Source: CAWGMT01 sp963823675
Lineage (GTDB): Bacteria; Planctomycetota; Planctomycetia; Isosphaerales; Isosphaeraceae
DNA length: 64,000 nt
NCBI GenBank assembly: GCA_963823675.1
Contig: CAWGMT010000016.1
Span: forward strand, 1-64,000
Reading direction: 5' to 3'
Position 1 is the first letter of the stretch. Each line of letters opens with the position of its first letter. A program made the translations under genes and the position numbers. Positions 54,932-63,925 of the stretch are shown piece after piece. The notes below the pieces were generated by a model that saw only the letters and a list, made by a program, of their open reading frames with translations, had not been told where the DNA came from and searched no databases.

Positions 54932-56203
54932 ATGCCGCTCACAATATCATTGCAGTGCCCACACTGCGGGCACGCCTCGAACACCACCAGGCTGATTCCG
55001 CCCGGCGCCAATATCCGTTGTCCAAGGTGCAAAGGGGTTTTCCAGGTAACCCCGTCGGACGGCGAGCTCGTGGAAACAATTCCCCTCGCAGGGGAAGAGG
55101 AACGGGCAACAACGGCCATCGAAATGCTCTCGCCCGATCAGGGACCGATGCCGGTTGCCCGCAGCGCGCAGCGAGAAAGGCGCGATGCAATGGCGCCCGC
55201 CACGCCGCGAGCCCCGGCCCCGGTCCCGCAGGCCCCCAAGAAACTCCCCCTGAGCGGAGAGCCGCTGCCGTTTCACCGCTCGCGAAAGCTCATGGCGATC
55301 GTCGCGAGCATCATGGTCCTGGGGGCCGGAGTCGCCTTCATAATCTGGTACGTCGGCCAGCTTCGTGTCCTGGACAGGACCGTCGTCGCGGCCGCGGACC
55401 AGAGAAGCGCAGAAATGAAAAACCTGACCAAGGCCGCCGTGGGGCAGCCGGCCCGAACCAGCGGCGCCAAGGGCGCGGCGGCGGCGCCCGAACCCGCCCC
55501 GCTGGTCGTGCCGCGCGTGATCGCCCCGGCCGCCGCACAGATTGGAGACATGGTGGTGGCGGTGCAAACGGTACGCCAGGGAAAAACCACCACACCCGTC
55601 CAGGGGGACTACATTGTGGTCACATTGCGAATCACCAATGTTGCCAAGGGCCCCGTGTCTTACGTCAGTTGGTCCGGTCCGGATATGGGGGTGATGTTCC
55701 GCGTCGAAAGGGGCGCCTTTTATAACCAGGTGCCGCTACCGAAGCAGGAAGCACGGTCAATCAATCCCAATGAAACCATCAGCGACACCCTCGTGTTCGA
55801 GCCGCCGCCGGCGCTCAAGCATCTGGAGCTGGACCTCCCGGCACCCGGCGGCAAGCAGTCGTTCCAGTTCCGGATCCCGTTTGCGCTGGTCGAGCGGTCG
55901 GTCTTTTTCGCCGGAGCAGCAGCAGCGGCGGCGGCTCCCAAGGTGCAAGCGAAAGCGAAGACAGCCCTCGCGGCGGTTCCGGGGACCGGGCCAGTCGACC
56001 CCGAAAAGGACCCCGAGGTGCGCAACGCAATCCACCGGGAGTACCAGGCGGGAGCCCGAAACATCAAATCCCGGTCCCTGGGCATGTCCACTAATGACGC
56101 GGCGACTTACCGGCGCAGACAGGGCAAGGAGCTGCTCAAGAGCATTGCGGACAAGCATAAACTCGACGTAGACCAGGTTCGGCGAATCATTGGGCTGGAA
56201 TAG
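54932..56203 (+). CDS. Zinc-ribbon transmembrane protein, paralogue 2
   Basis: 423 aa. Zinc ribbon CPHC...CPRC (about 9-35, with SNTTRLIPPGANIR between) typical of MJ0042-type fingers. A linker is followed by a membrane helix (LMAIVASIMVLGAGVAFIIWYVGQL) and a DUF4352-like domain: YIVVTLRITNVAKGPVSYVSWSGPDMGVMF, GAFYNQVPLP and DTLVFEPPPALKHLELDLP. The C-terminal 65 residues, DPEKDPEVRNAIHREYQAG to LLKSIADKHKLDVDQVRRIIG, recur in the kinase downstream. The stop is followed after one base by the kinase ATG, so the two are co-translated. Confidence 0.75.
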   Translation: MPLTISLQCPHCGHASNTTRLIPPGANIRCPRCKGVFQVTPSDGELVETIPLAGEEERATTAIEMLSPDQGPMPVARSAQRERRDAMAPATPRAPAPVPQAPKKLPLSGEPLPFHRSRKLMAIVASIMVLGAGVAFIIWYVGQLRVLDRTVVAAADQRSAEMKNLTKAAVGQPARTSGAKGAAAAPEPAPLVVPRVIAPAAAQIGDMVVAVQTVRQGKTTTPVQGDYIVVTLRITNVAKGPVSYVSWSGPDMGVMFRVERGAFYNQVPLPKQEARSINPNETISDTLVFEPPPALKHLELDLPAPGGKQSFQFRIPFALVERSVFFAGAAAAAAAPKVQAKAKTALAAVPGTGPVDPEKDPEVRNAIHREYQAGARNIKSRSLGMSTNDAATYRRRQGKELLKSIADKHKLDVDQVRRIIGLE

Positions 56204-56204
56204 G

Positions 56205-58714
56205 ATGAGTGGAACCCCGACAGTTGACCCCAGCGTGATCGAGGCGGCGGCCAGGCGCTTCTGCGCCGCCTGGAAAAGGGGCCTGCGGCCGCGGATCGAG
56301 GACTTCCTCGCCGAGGTCGGCGAGTCGTCCTGGCCGACGCTCCTGCAAGAGCTCATCCGGGTCGAAAGCGACCTGCGCCAACGCGCGGGCGAAACGACGA
56401 GCGCGGAAGAATATCGCCGTCGCTTCCCCGAGTACGCCAGAGCGGTTGATTCCGTCTTCGGGCCCGAGCCTGTACCTTCCGGCGAGGCCGGGCGCCCTTC
56501 GGGATCGACAACTGGTGAACCAGGCGCCGGGGCCGCCCCTGCCACGGCGAGCGGGCTTCTGGCCGAGCTCCAGAGCAAGCACGACTACGAGATCGTCCGC
56601 GAGCTGGGGCGCGGCGGGATGGGGGTGGTGTACCTTGCCCATAACCGTCTCATGGGCCGCGACGAAGTGCTCAAGGTGATCGGTGAGGGAATCATCGACA
56701 AGCCGGGAGTGCTCGACCGGTTTCAGCGGGAGATTCGTGCCGTCGCCAAGCTCCGCCACCCCAACATCGTCAGCGCCTACTCGGCCTTTCGGTGCAGCGG
56801 CAGCCTCGTCCTCTCCATGGAATACGTCAATGGACTGGATCTGCGCCGAATGGTGAGGGCCAAAGGGCCATTGCCGGTAGGACACGCGTGCAACTTCGCC
56901 TATCAGGCGGCGTCGGGCCTCCAGCACGCGCACGAGCAGGGAATGGTGCACCGCGACATCAAGCCGAGCAACCTGATGCTCTCCGACGACGGAGGGCGAG
57001 CCGTGATCAAGCTCCTGGACTTCGGCCTTGCCAAGGCAACCAGGGAACAAGGCGGGATCGAGCTGGTTATCGGCCACCAGGCTGAAGCAGCCGACTTGGG
57101 CGGCGGACTGACCCGCGTGGGCCAGATGCTCGGCAGCCCCGACTTCATCGCCCCGGAACAGATTCTGGACGCCCAGCAGTCCGACATCCGCGCCGATATT
57201 TACAGTCTGGGCTGCACCCTCTATTGCCTGCTCTGCGGGCAGCCGCCATTCCAGGAAATGACGCTTGCCGATGTCCTCGAGGCTCACCGGTCGGTCGATG
57301 CGAGCCGGCTCGACGATGTTCGCGCGGACGTACCGGCCGAACTGGCGGCCGTGGTCGCCAAGATGATGGCCAAGCAGCCCGGCCGCCGTTTCCAGCTCCC
57401 AGCCGACGTCGCCCGGGCGCTGACACCGTTCTTCAAGAAGAGCGCCTTAGCGCAGAAGTCGAGCCGTGTCGCGACCTCGCCAACGATCGGCCCAACTGCC
57501 GGCCAAACCCTGATCGAGGCCGGCCCCGCCGCGATCTCCGACGGCCCGGGCGCGGACTGACGCCCGACGGTACAAAACCGCCGAAGAAATCGGTGCCAGG
57601 TGCGAGCGGAAGCGATGCGGGAGACTGGGAAGTCGTGGTGCGCCAGCCCCCGCCACGCCCCACCCGTGACCCGGAGCCGCCCCTGGCTGATTTGGCTCCT
57701 GGAAAAGACGAGCGCCCGCCGCTTTACCGGTCTCCCACATTCGTGGCTGCCATCGTTCTGACCGCTGTCGCCATCCTGGGGTGCGGGTTCGTCACCTGGT
57801 ATCTCGGTCGCGCCAAGTTCGCCGGCGCAACGGATCGGAACGTGACTGCCGAAGGGGAAGTACGCACCGGGGAAGCGGCTGCCGGTATCACGATCGAAGC
57901 GCCGCCGATGGAAGGCGCGCCGGTCAAAAAGACACCGCCGACATTGGTTGAGCTCCTCGCGCTCGGCGCGCCGCGCACGGTCGCGCCGGAAGCAGCGGAA
58001 ATCGGCGGTGCGACGGTAAGCGTCGAGACGGCCGCGGTGGGACGAAACGATCGACAACCCAAAGGCGATTGTCTGTCCATCGGCCTGCGAATCACCAACG
58101 TGTCCCAGAAGCCCATCCACCATCGCAGTTGGTCTGGGCCCGGAGTCACAGTGATCCTGCGCGACCATAACGGTGCCTTCTACAACCGCCTGACCGCGCC
58201 GGACGATCGCGAAACGGCAATCGATCCCGGCCGGACGGTCGTTGAGACCTTGCTGTTCGAGGCGACGCCCGCGGGCGCGACCCTCTATCTGGACCTTCCG
58301 AACAACGATGGCGCCAAGCCATTCCTGTTCCGCATTCCGTTCCAGTTCATCCAGCGCTCCAAGGCCCTCACGCAGCTCGCACCCAGGCCGGCAGCCGCGT
58401 CCTCGTCCGCGCCGGCGCCGGCGCCCCCGTCTACGCCCCCGCCCGCGGGAGAGCCCAAGGTGGCAGCAGATGTGGAAAAAAAAGAGCCGGCAGATTGGCC
58501 GCCGCTTGACCCGGAGAAAGACCCGAGGCTCAAGGCGGCGCTGGTCACTGAGTACCGGGCTGGCATCCGTACAATCAAAAGCCGAGCCCTTGGCATGAGC
58601 CGTAATGAAGCCAACCGTTTCAAACGTACCGCGCCGAAGGAGCTTCTCAAATCACTTGCCAAGAAACACAACCTCAAACTGGAGCAGGTGCAACGGATCG
58701 TTGGTGCGGAATAG
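56205..58714 (+). pseudogene. Transmembrane Ser/Thr protein kinase with paralogous extracytoplasmic domain, one frame break
   Basis: Kinase domain about 128-420: G-loop GRGGMGVVY (136-144), catalytic Lys157 (EVLKVIG), HRDIKPSN (249-256), DFGLAK (272-277), SPDFIAPEQ. All key residues are present. The frame ends at 57560 but the next frame continues at once. It reads LTPDGTKPPKKSVPGASGSD, a membrane helix (FVAAIVLTAVAILGCGFVTWYLG), the DUF4352-like domain (LSIGLRITNVSQKPIHHRSW) and the DPEKDP...QRIVG C-terminal domain. One missing base near 57555 joins them to about 836 aa. A PknB-type receptor kinase whose outer part equals that of its two neighbours. Confidence 0.85.
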
Positions 58715-58788
58715 GGACGCGGAAAGCTCGTTGTTTCCCGGTCGTTAACTCGGACACCAGGTTGTTTCCCTCGCTGAGGAGTTGGACG

Positions 58789-59571
58789 ATGCAGAGTTCT
58801 CGGTTGCTTCTGACGGCGGTCGTTCTGGCATTTCCCGCGGCGGCATACGCCCAGCATGGCGCCGTTCGAGGCGGCGCCGTCCGGGGCGGCGCCACCGCGG
58901 GCGGCCAGCAACAGCAGCAGATGGCCCGCCAGCAGCAGCAGATGATTCGCCAACAGCAGCGGATGCAGCAGCAGATGGCGAAAGAGCAGCAGCAGATGCA
59001 ACAGGCCCAGCAGCGCGCGATGCAACAACAGGCCAAGGCGCAACAGCGCGCGGCGCAGCAGCAACAAAACGCGGCCAAGAAACAGCAAAGCGCCGCGCGA
59101 CAGCCAGCAGCCGCCGCCAAATCGTCGGGCCGCCAGGGGCGCAACGCGAACGGCCAAAACGCCACGGGCGCTCAATACGTGGAATCGCGTGGTTCTGATG
59201 GACGTTCCAAGAACAGAGCCTCGACCGCACATAAGTCCATGACGTCCGAGTCTGGTGGGACGTCGTCGAAGAAGTCGGGACAGGCGGCAAAAACGCCATC
59301 CAACGCTGGAAAGCAGCTAACGGCTCGCGAGCGAACGCAGCTCGCAATGGAGAAAGAACGAGCCGGGAGGATGAGGCGCTGGGCGGCCTTCGAAAACTGG
59401 CTGCTCACGAGCGGCTATTTGAGCGGGTACGAAGCACGCTTCCGGGCACAGAACGCGTACACAGCACTGGACGATTGGCTCGCCCAGCAGGAAGCGCTCG
59501 AAGCGCAAGGATTCGTCGTCAACCCGCTGTACAGCCATTACAGGACCTTCCTGGCCCAGTACACGCCATAA
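58789..59571 (+). CDS. Secreted Gln/Met-rich protein
   Basis: 260 aa. Signal peptide MQSSRLLLTAVVLAFPAAAYAQ. Residues about 40-115 are Gln/Arg/Met/Ala-rich (QQQQMARQQQQMIRQQQRM), a likely long helix. A conserved-looking C-terminal part (RMRRWAAFENWLLTSGYLSGYEARFRA) follows. GAGGAG lies 6 nt ahead of the ATG at 58789. Function unknown; it follows the kinase in the same direction, 74 bp downstream, and may be part of that unit. High Gln and Met content is unlike its neighbours. Confidence 0.7.
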   Translation: MQSSRLLLTAVVLAFPAAAYAQHGAVRGGAVRGGATAGGQQQQQMARQQQQMIRQQQRMQQQMAKEQQQMQQAQQRAMQQQAKAQQRAAQQQQNAAKKQQSAARQPAAAAKSSGRQGRNANGQNATGAQYVESRGSDGRSKNRASTAHKSMTSESGGTSSKKSGQAAKTPSNAGKQLTARERTQLAMEKERAGRMRRWAAFENWLLTSGYLSGYEARFRAQNAYTALDDWLAQQEALEAQGFVVNPLYSHYRTFLAQYTP

Positions 59572-59617
59572 GGCACCGAGCGGCCATTCGGCGTCTATCG
59601 CGGGCCGATCGGACCAG

Positions 59618-59710
59618 AGCCAGCCCATCGCAGGTTACCAGGTCGCCCGCGAGCTGGGCCGGGGCGGCATGGGGGTCGATTTTTTGACCGACCGTTACAT
59701 CTTTCGCGGA
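59618..59710 (+). pseudogene. Fragment of a Ser/Thr kinase glycine-rich loop
   Basis: One frame reads SQPIAGYQVARELGRGGMGV and then leaves the family (DFLTDRYIFRG). That is the start of a PknB-type kinase domain without the remaining subdomains. It is a relic, probably from recombination with the kinase at 56.2 kb or a lost second kinase. The open frame continues to 59896 without recognisable content. Confidence 0.6.
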
Positions 59711-59908
59711 GCGAAAGGCGACACCTATTGTCGCACAGCGCCCGAGCTCTCGTCTTGCCGTCCCCTGCGCAAGGACCAGACGGGACTGAAGCCGCGGGGA
59801 TATGCCAATAACCCGATCTCGAGAGCGATCAGTGGGGTATTCCCACTTGACCGCAATCCCCCGCTCGGGTATGGTGGGATGGATTGCCGACAATAGAAAG
59901 GACCGAAG

Positions 59909-60187
59909 ATGGGTCTGGAAACGAGGTCGACAGACGCAAAGGGGCGCATCAGCCTGCCCAAGGCGTTCGCTAATGCGACAGTCATCATCGAGCAGGTGAA
60001 CGAGAACGAGTTGCGCATCCGCAAAGCGCGCGTGATCCCGGAGGACGAGCTGCGTTTCGCGGAAGAAACACCGATCGTGCTGTCGGATCGGGACCGCCAG
60101 CAGTTTCTGCAAGCACTCGATCATCCGCCGAAACCGAACGCCGCCCTGCGGCGCCTGATGGCAGGGAAGGCCAAGAAGCGTGGGTGA
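59909..60187 (+). CDS. Antitoxin: AbrB-like N-terminus with TacA-type C-terminus
   Basis: 92 aa. TDAKGRISLPKAFANATVIIEQVNENELRIRKARVI has the swapped-hairpin pattern of SpoVT/AbrB DNA-binding domains (GRISLP, then paired strands). The C-terminus LSDRDRQQFLQALDHPPKPNAALRRLM closely resembles the toxin-neutralising tail of DUF1778 (TacA) antitoxins, which normally have an RHH N-terminus. AGAAAGGA precedes the ATG. It overlaps the GNAT gene by 8 bp, so this is a two-gene toxin-antitoxin operon, probably autoregulated through the AbrB-like domain. Confidence 0.78.
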   Translation: MGLETRSTDAKGRISLPKAFANATVIIEQVNENELRIRKARVIPEDELRFAEETPIVLSDRDRQQFLQALDHPPKPNAALRRLMAGKAKKRG

Positions 60188-60698
60188 GTGGCGAATCGAG
60201 CGACTCGACCGCGGGCACCTACGAGAGGGCTTCGACTGTGGTAAGCCCTCGCTCAACGACTTCCTCCGTACGCTGGTGAGCCAATACGAGAAGCGCAGCT
60301 TGGGACGGACCTATGTCGCCCTTCAGCGAGAGGATCAGCGCGTGCTGGGTTACTACACCCTGGCCAGCGGGTCGGTCGAGGCGGAGAGCCTGCCCCCGAA
60401 CCAGGCCAGGAAGCTTCCACGGCACGCCGTGCCGGTGGTTCTGCTCGCGCGGCTGGCCGTCGATCGAAGTGCCCACGGCAGAGGTTTGGGAGGCCTCCTC
60501 CTCCGCGATGCCATGACCCGATCGCTCGACCTTGCAGAGAAGCTTGGAATTCATGCGGTCGTCGTCGACGCACTCGACGCCCAGGCCAAGACCTTCTATG
60601 AGCGATTCGGGTTCAAGACGCTGATCGACGGCGAAATGCGGCTCTTCCTTCCCTTGAGCACCATCCGGTCAGCCATCAAGCCCTGGCAAGGACCCTGA
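60180..60698 (+). CDS. GNAT acetyltransferase toxin (TacT-like)
   Basis: 172 aa with a GTG start at 60180. FDCGKPSLNDFLRTLVSQYEKR at the N-terminus, VVLLARLAVDRSAHGRGLGG with the acetyl-CoA pyrophosphate loop (R/Q-x-x-G-x-G/A), and AKTFYERFGFKTL with the catalytic Tyr. These are the marks of TacT-family toxins that acetylate the amino group of aminoacyl-tRNAs. It pairs with the preceding antitoxin by overlap. tRNA specificity cannot be read from sequence. Confidence 0.85.
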   Translation: MGEWRIERLDRGHLREGFDCGKPSLNDFLRTLVSQYEKRSLGRTYVALQREDQRVLGYYTLASGSVEAESLPPNQARKLPRHAVPVVLLARLAVDRSAHGRGLGGLLLRDAMTRSLDLAEKLGIHAVVVDALDAQAKTFYERFGFKTLIDGEMRLFLPLSTIRSAIKPWQGP

Positions 60699-60829
60699 GA
60701 GAGCCTCGCGGCTTCTGGGGCGCCGTCACACACGTCACCGGACAGCGCTAGTCGGCCGTCTGGCAGACGTCCGCGAAGGGATCCTTTCGCGTCCGCCAAG
60801 TTCGTGGCCAGACCTCCAGCTATCATCGC

Positions 60830-61312
60830 TCACATACTCGAAGCCCCCTTGTCTGGTTGCGAGATTCTCCTTTCCATATACGCGAATGTGCAGATCGTAT
60901 TTACTAATAAAGCCACGCTCAAGCCCGCTAGGCAACGTATCAATTGCAGCATGAATGAGTCGTCGAGCCCAGCGTGAATCGTGATCGGCAGCACCGACAT
61001 GCCGAGAACGGATAATAGAATTATCGGGTACTTGATCAGCGGTTTTCGCAGGCCAGATCCGCTGAAGCACAGGACCACACCAACCATCAAAACAAAACTG
61101 ACGACGGCCACCATCATGTGCGCAAGCATCCCAACCTGCTTCTCGGTTGTGTTCCACTGGAGGCTCACTAGCATCAAGAAAGACATTCCAGAGAAATACA
61201 GACAGAGCACGCCGAGTTCGAGCAGCAGTGTGACTAATGACAACCAACCGATTACAGTGATGAACGGCCGAGAGGCCGAAATCTGTTTCTGGTCCCCGTT
61301 CAAGCGACCCAT
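60830..61312 (-). CDS. Four-helix membrane protein of unknown function
   Basis: 160 aa. Hydrophobic segments: FITVIGWLSLVTLLLELGVLCLYF, MLAHMMVAVVSFVLMVGVVLCF, YPIILLSVLGMSVLPITIHA and LQLIRCLAGLSVALLVNTICTF. The start at 61312 was taken because the upstream frame is integrase debris in another register. No recognised domain. AT content is higher than in the neighbourhood, which fits recent acquisition. Confidence 0.55.
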   Translation of the reverse strand: MGRLNGDQKQISASRPFITVIGWLSLVTLLLELGVLCLYFSGMSFLMLVSLQWNTTEKQVGMLAHMMVAVVSFVLMVGVVLCFSGSGLRKPLIKYPIILLSVLGMSVLPITIHAGLDDSFMLQLIRCLAGLSVALLVNTICTFAYMERRISQPDKGASSM

Positions 61313-61524
61313 GATTCCTGACCTGTCTTGACATCCGCCCCGATGCCCGCAGCTTCCAAGTAGGCCAGTATATCCCGCTGCAATTCCAGCCGCACCGGGA
61401 TTTCCCGCCTCTTGCCGCCCTTCGCCTGGCGGTGCTGCTCCACGAAGTAGACCTCCTTCGCCTGACGGCTCGGGTCCACACCATCGCTGTGCAGTTCCGG
61501 CACTCCGGATACAATCCTCTGCAT
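61300..61524 (-). pseudogene. Internal fragment of a tyrosine recombinase
   Basis: Contains EVYFVEQHRQAKGGKRREIP and VRLELQRDILAYLEAAGI. The G-K-G-G-K-R-R-E-I-P-V-R phrase is the conserved beta-hairpin with catalytic Lys found in tyrosine integrases. The Arg-containing N-terminal half and the HxxR...Y half are missing. A plus-strand tail of the same kind of integrase remains at 63322-63417. Confidence 0.7.
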
Positions 61525-61615
61525 TTGGGACGATACACTCTTGCATGAAACGCTTGCCTTTGTCTGACATTAGTGGTAATCTGTCTGACGAATCACGAAC
61601 TATTGGAGCATGCTT

Positions 61616-61861
61616 ATGGAACGCATCAACGTCCGGGTCGATCCCCGGCTCAAACAGCAGCTCGAAGCCGAGGCCCGCGAGGAAGGCGTCCGCCCCTCCG
61701 ACATCGTCCGGCGGGCGTTGGAGGAGCACCTACAAAAGCGGACGCCCCGCGAGTCGGCCTATGACGTGGCCAGACGAGCCGGGATCATCGGCGTGTTCAA
61801 GGGCGGTCCCTCCGACCTCAGCACCAACCCCGAGCACATGGAAGGTTTCGGGCGTGACTGA
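61616..61861 (+). CDS. RHH-type antitoxin (ribbon-helix-helix)
   Basis: 81 aa. MERINVRVDPRLKQQLEAEAREEGVRPSDIVRRALEEHL is a typical ribbon-helix-helix DNA-binding domain; the C-terminal part (GIIGVFKGGPSDLSTNPEHM) would bind the toxin. Of two ATGs (61610, 61616) the second has GGAG 8 nt upstream. It overlaps the PIN gene (GTGACTGA). Confidence 0.85.
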   Translation: MERINVRVDPRLKQQLEAEAREEGVRPSDIVRRALEEHLQKRTPRESAYDVARRAGIIGVFKGGPSDLSTNPEHMEGFGRD

Positions 61862-62279
61862 CCGCCGCGTCCTGCTCGACACCGGCCCCCTGGTCGCCTT
61901 GCTGGCCGAGAACGACGCCTACCACCGACAGTGCGTCGAAACCCTCGCCACCCTGTCACCGCCGCTGCTGACGTGCTGGCCGGTGCTCACCGAAGCGGCC
62001 TGGATTCTTCGCCGCTACCCGCACCCTGCCGACCGTCTGAACGACGCCCGGTCCGCAGGGCTGTTCGACATCCTGCCCCTGAATGCCACTGATCTACCGG
62101 CCATCGCCGCTGTCATGCGTCACTACGAGGACGCCGGGCTGCAATTCGCCGATGCGGCCATCGCCCACCTCGCCGAGCGGGAAAACATCCGCACCGTCTT
62201 CACCATCGACCGGCGGGATTTCTCGATCATCCGCCTCAAGCGGAACCGCACGCTCACGCTGCTGCCGGAGGTCCAATGA
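61854..62279 (+). CDS. vapC: PIN-domain toxin (VapC-like)
   Basis: 141 aa, GTG start at 61854. PIN acidic residues: D9 (VLLDTGPLVALL), E47 (VLTEAAWIL), D100 (QFADAAIAHL) and D119 (FTIDRRDFSII), the four metal ligands of the ribonuclease fold. Paired with the RHH gene. Its stop overlaps the integrase start as ATGA, so toxin and recombinase are translationally linked. Target RNA unknown. Confidence 0.88.
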   Translation: MTDRRVLLDTGPLVALLAENDAYHRQCVETLATLSPPLLTCWPVLTEAAWILRRYPHPADRLNDARSAGLFDILPLNATDLPAIAAVMRHYEDAGLQFADAAIAHLAERENIRTVFTIDRRDFSIIRLKRNRTLTLLPEVQ

Positions 62280-63298
62280 GCGAGATTGTCCCCTTAACCG
62301 CCGACCCCGTCCCGGCCTTCACCGGCCAGGTGCCCGGCGATCACCGCCAGGCCATCGGCCGGGCCATTGACGCCTGGCTGCTCCGCACCCCCTCGCCGCA
62401 TACCCGGCGGGCCTATCAGAGCGACCTCGACCAGTTCCTGACCCACGCCGGCATCAAGGCCGGGGCCTGGGAGCAGCTCGCCGCCAGCCGCCCCGAGGAC
62501 GTGTCCAAGTGCCGGGACGCCCTGGCGGCCGATGAACAAACCAACAGAACCATCCGCCGCAAGCTGACCGCCCTCCGCTCGCTCTTTTCCTACCTCAAGA
62601 CCTACGGCTATACCGGGGCCAACCCCGCCCACAGCGATTTTGTGTCAGCACCGACGGTGCACCGCGACGGCAAAACCGTCGGCCTCTCGGTGCACAATTG
62701 CCGCCGCTTGCTGGATGCCCCGATCGTGCAGAACCTGACCATCAAGGACGAGGACAAGCGCCTCCTCCCGGTCGGTATCCGCGACCGCGCGTTTCTGGCC
62801 GTGCTGGCCTATTCCGGCTGCCGCGTCGGCGAGCTGGTCAAGCTGAAGATGCGGGATTTCCGCACGAACGGCGAGCACCGCGTGCTCAACGTCACCGGCA
62901 AGGGCAACAAGGAGCGCACCACCCCACTGCACCCGGAGGCGGTGGAGCGGTTGGTGGCATGGCTTGAACTGCCGGGCATCCGCGACGATGCCGCCCTCCC
63001 CCTCTTCCGCCCCCAGCGCTCGGCACGCAACCACGGCAGGGATGGCTTCCGGCCGAGGCCGATGACCACCAGGGCGGTTGAGAAGCTAATTGGCCGCTAT
63101 GTCGAGGCCCTCAACCTCGACGCCAACGTCACCGTGCATTCGCTGCGCGTGACGGCGCTCACCACCGCCCGCGAGCGCGGCAGCGACATCATCGACTCGC
63201 AGGATTTCGCGGGGCACGCCGATCGCAGGACCACCCTCACCTATATCCGCTCACGCGATCGCCTCAGCAAAAGCCCAGCCTACGTGCTGAAATACTGA
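62276..63298 (+). CDS. Tyrosine recombinase / integrase (XerC/D-like)
   Basis: 340 aa. N-terminal SAM-like core-binding domain (AIDAWLLRTPSPHTRRAYQSDLDQFL). Catalytic residues R183 (SGCRVGEL), K209 (TGKGNKER), H288 and R291 (HSLRVTAL), H314 (GHADRRTT) and Y323 (TYIRSRDR), all present. An active site-specific recombinase is predicted. It is the third gene of an RHH-PIN-integrase operon, so the toxin-antitoxin pair probably stabilises the element. No clear att duplication could be found in the window. Confidence 0.93.
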   Translation: MSEIVPLTADPVPAFTGQVPGDHRQAIGRAIDAWLLRTPSPHTRRAYQSDLDQFLTHAGIKAGAWEQLAASRPEDVSKCRDALAADEQTNRTIRRKLTALRSLFSYLKTYGYTGANPAHSDFVSAPTVHRDGKTVGLSVHNCRRLLDAPIVQNLTIKDEDKRLLPVGIRDRAFLAVLAYSGCRVGELVKLKMRDFRTNGEHRVLNVTGKGNKERTTPLHPEAVERLVAWLELPGIRDDAALPLFRPQRSARNHGRDGFRPRPMTTRAVEKLIGRYVEALNLDANVTVHSLRVTALTTARERGSDIIDSQDFAGHADRRTTLTYIRSRDRLSKSPAYVLKY

Positions 63299-63321
63299 CC
63301 ACCACCATCGAAAACGCCTAG

Positions 63322-63417
63322 GCCATCGCCAACCATGAAAGCCCGAAAACTACCAAGCTCTACAACCGCATCAGCGATAAGATCACGCTCGACGAGGTGG
63401 AGAAGATCGTGATTTGA
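63322..63417 (+). pseudogene. C-terminal tail fragment of another tyrosine recombinase
   Basis: The frame after an in-frame TAG reads AIANHESPKTTKLYNRISDK and ITLDEVEKIVI. The phrase HESPxTTKLYxR carries the last catalytic His and the Tyr nucleophile of an integrase subfamily ending ITLDEVERI. The family matches the debris at 61300-61524, so an older integrase was split by the present element. Confidence 0.7.
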
Positions 63418-63925
63418 GACGTTCTTCTCCTCGCCAGCAGTGCGCCGCTGCTGCGGGTGTTCCCAGACCTGTGAGCAGGCAGGTGGCGCCCGATTTCACC
63501 CGGCCCAGCAACTTCAGCCCGGTTCAACCGTCTCCGAGGCTTTCATAGCCCCCAAACCTCTTTGCGCAGAATCTTCAAAAGAGAGACTCGTCGAAACTGA
63601 GCGGCTGATTAGGCTTCGACTGCACCGGGCGACGACTCGCCAGCGCATCAGATGACACGACGGTACGGATCTGGAACTTCGAGCTGGGAGGCGAGACAGC
63701 CTGCTTTCACGGAACTAGTGTGCCTTCATAACCAGACGCTTACGAGACGGCGCGATGGGTTCGCTGCTGGGCTGGCCGCCGTTTGCAAACGGCACACCGC
63801 TCGACGATGCTCATTACGAGGCATTTCCTCCTCTCGGAAGCGGCACGCCCGGTGGAAGGAGCGGTGGAGGGGGAAGCCCCTCACTCATTTTTCGACGTCG
63901 GTTGCGACTCCGCCGGACCGCGACG

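Noticed and set aside
63440..63925. Short frames between the integrase tail and the right edge
   Set aside because: No coding character, no homology recognised and no ribosome binding sites.
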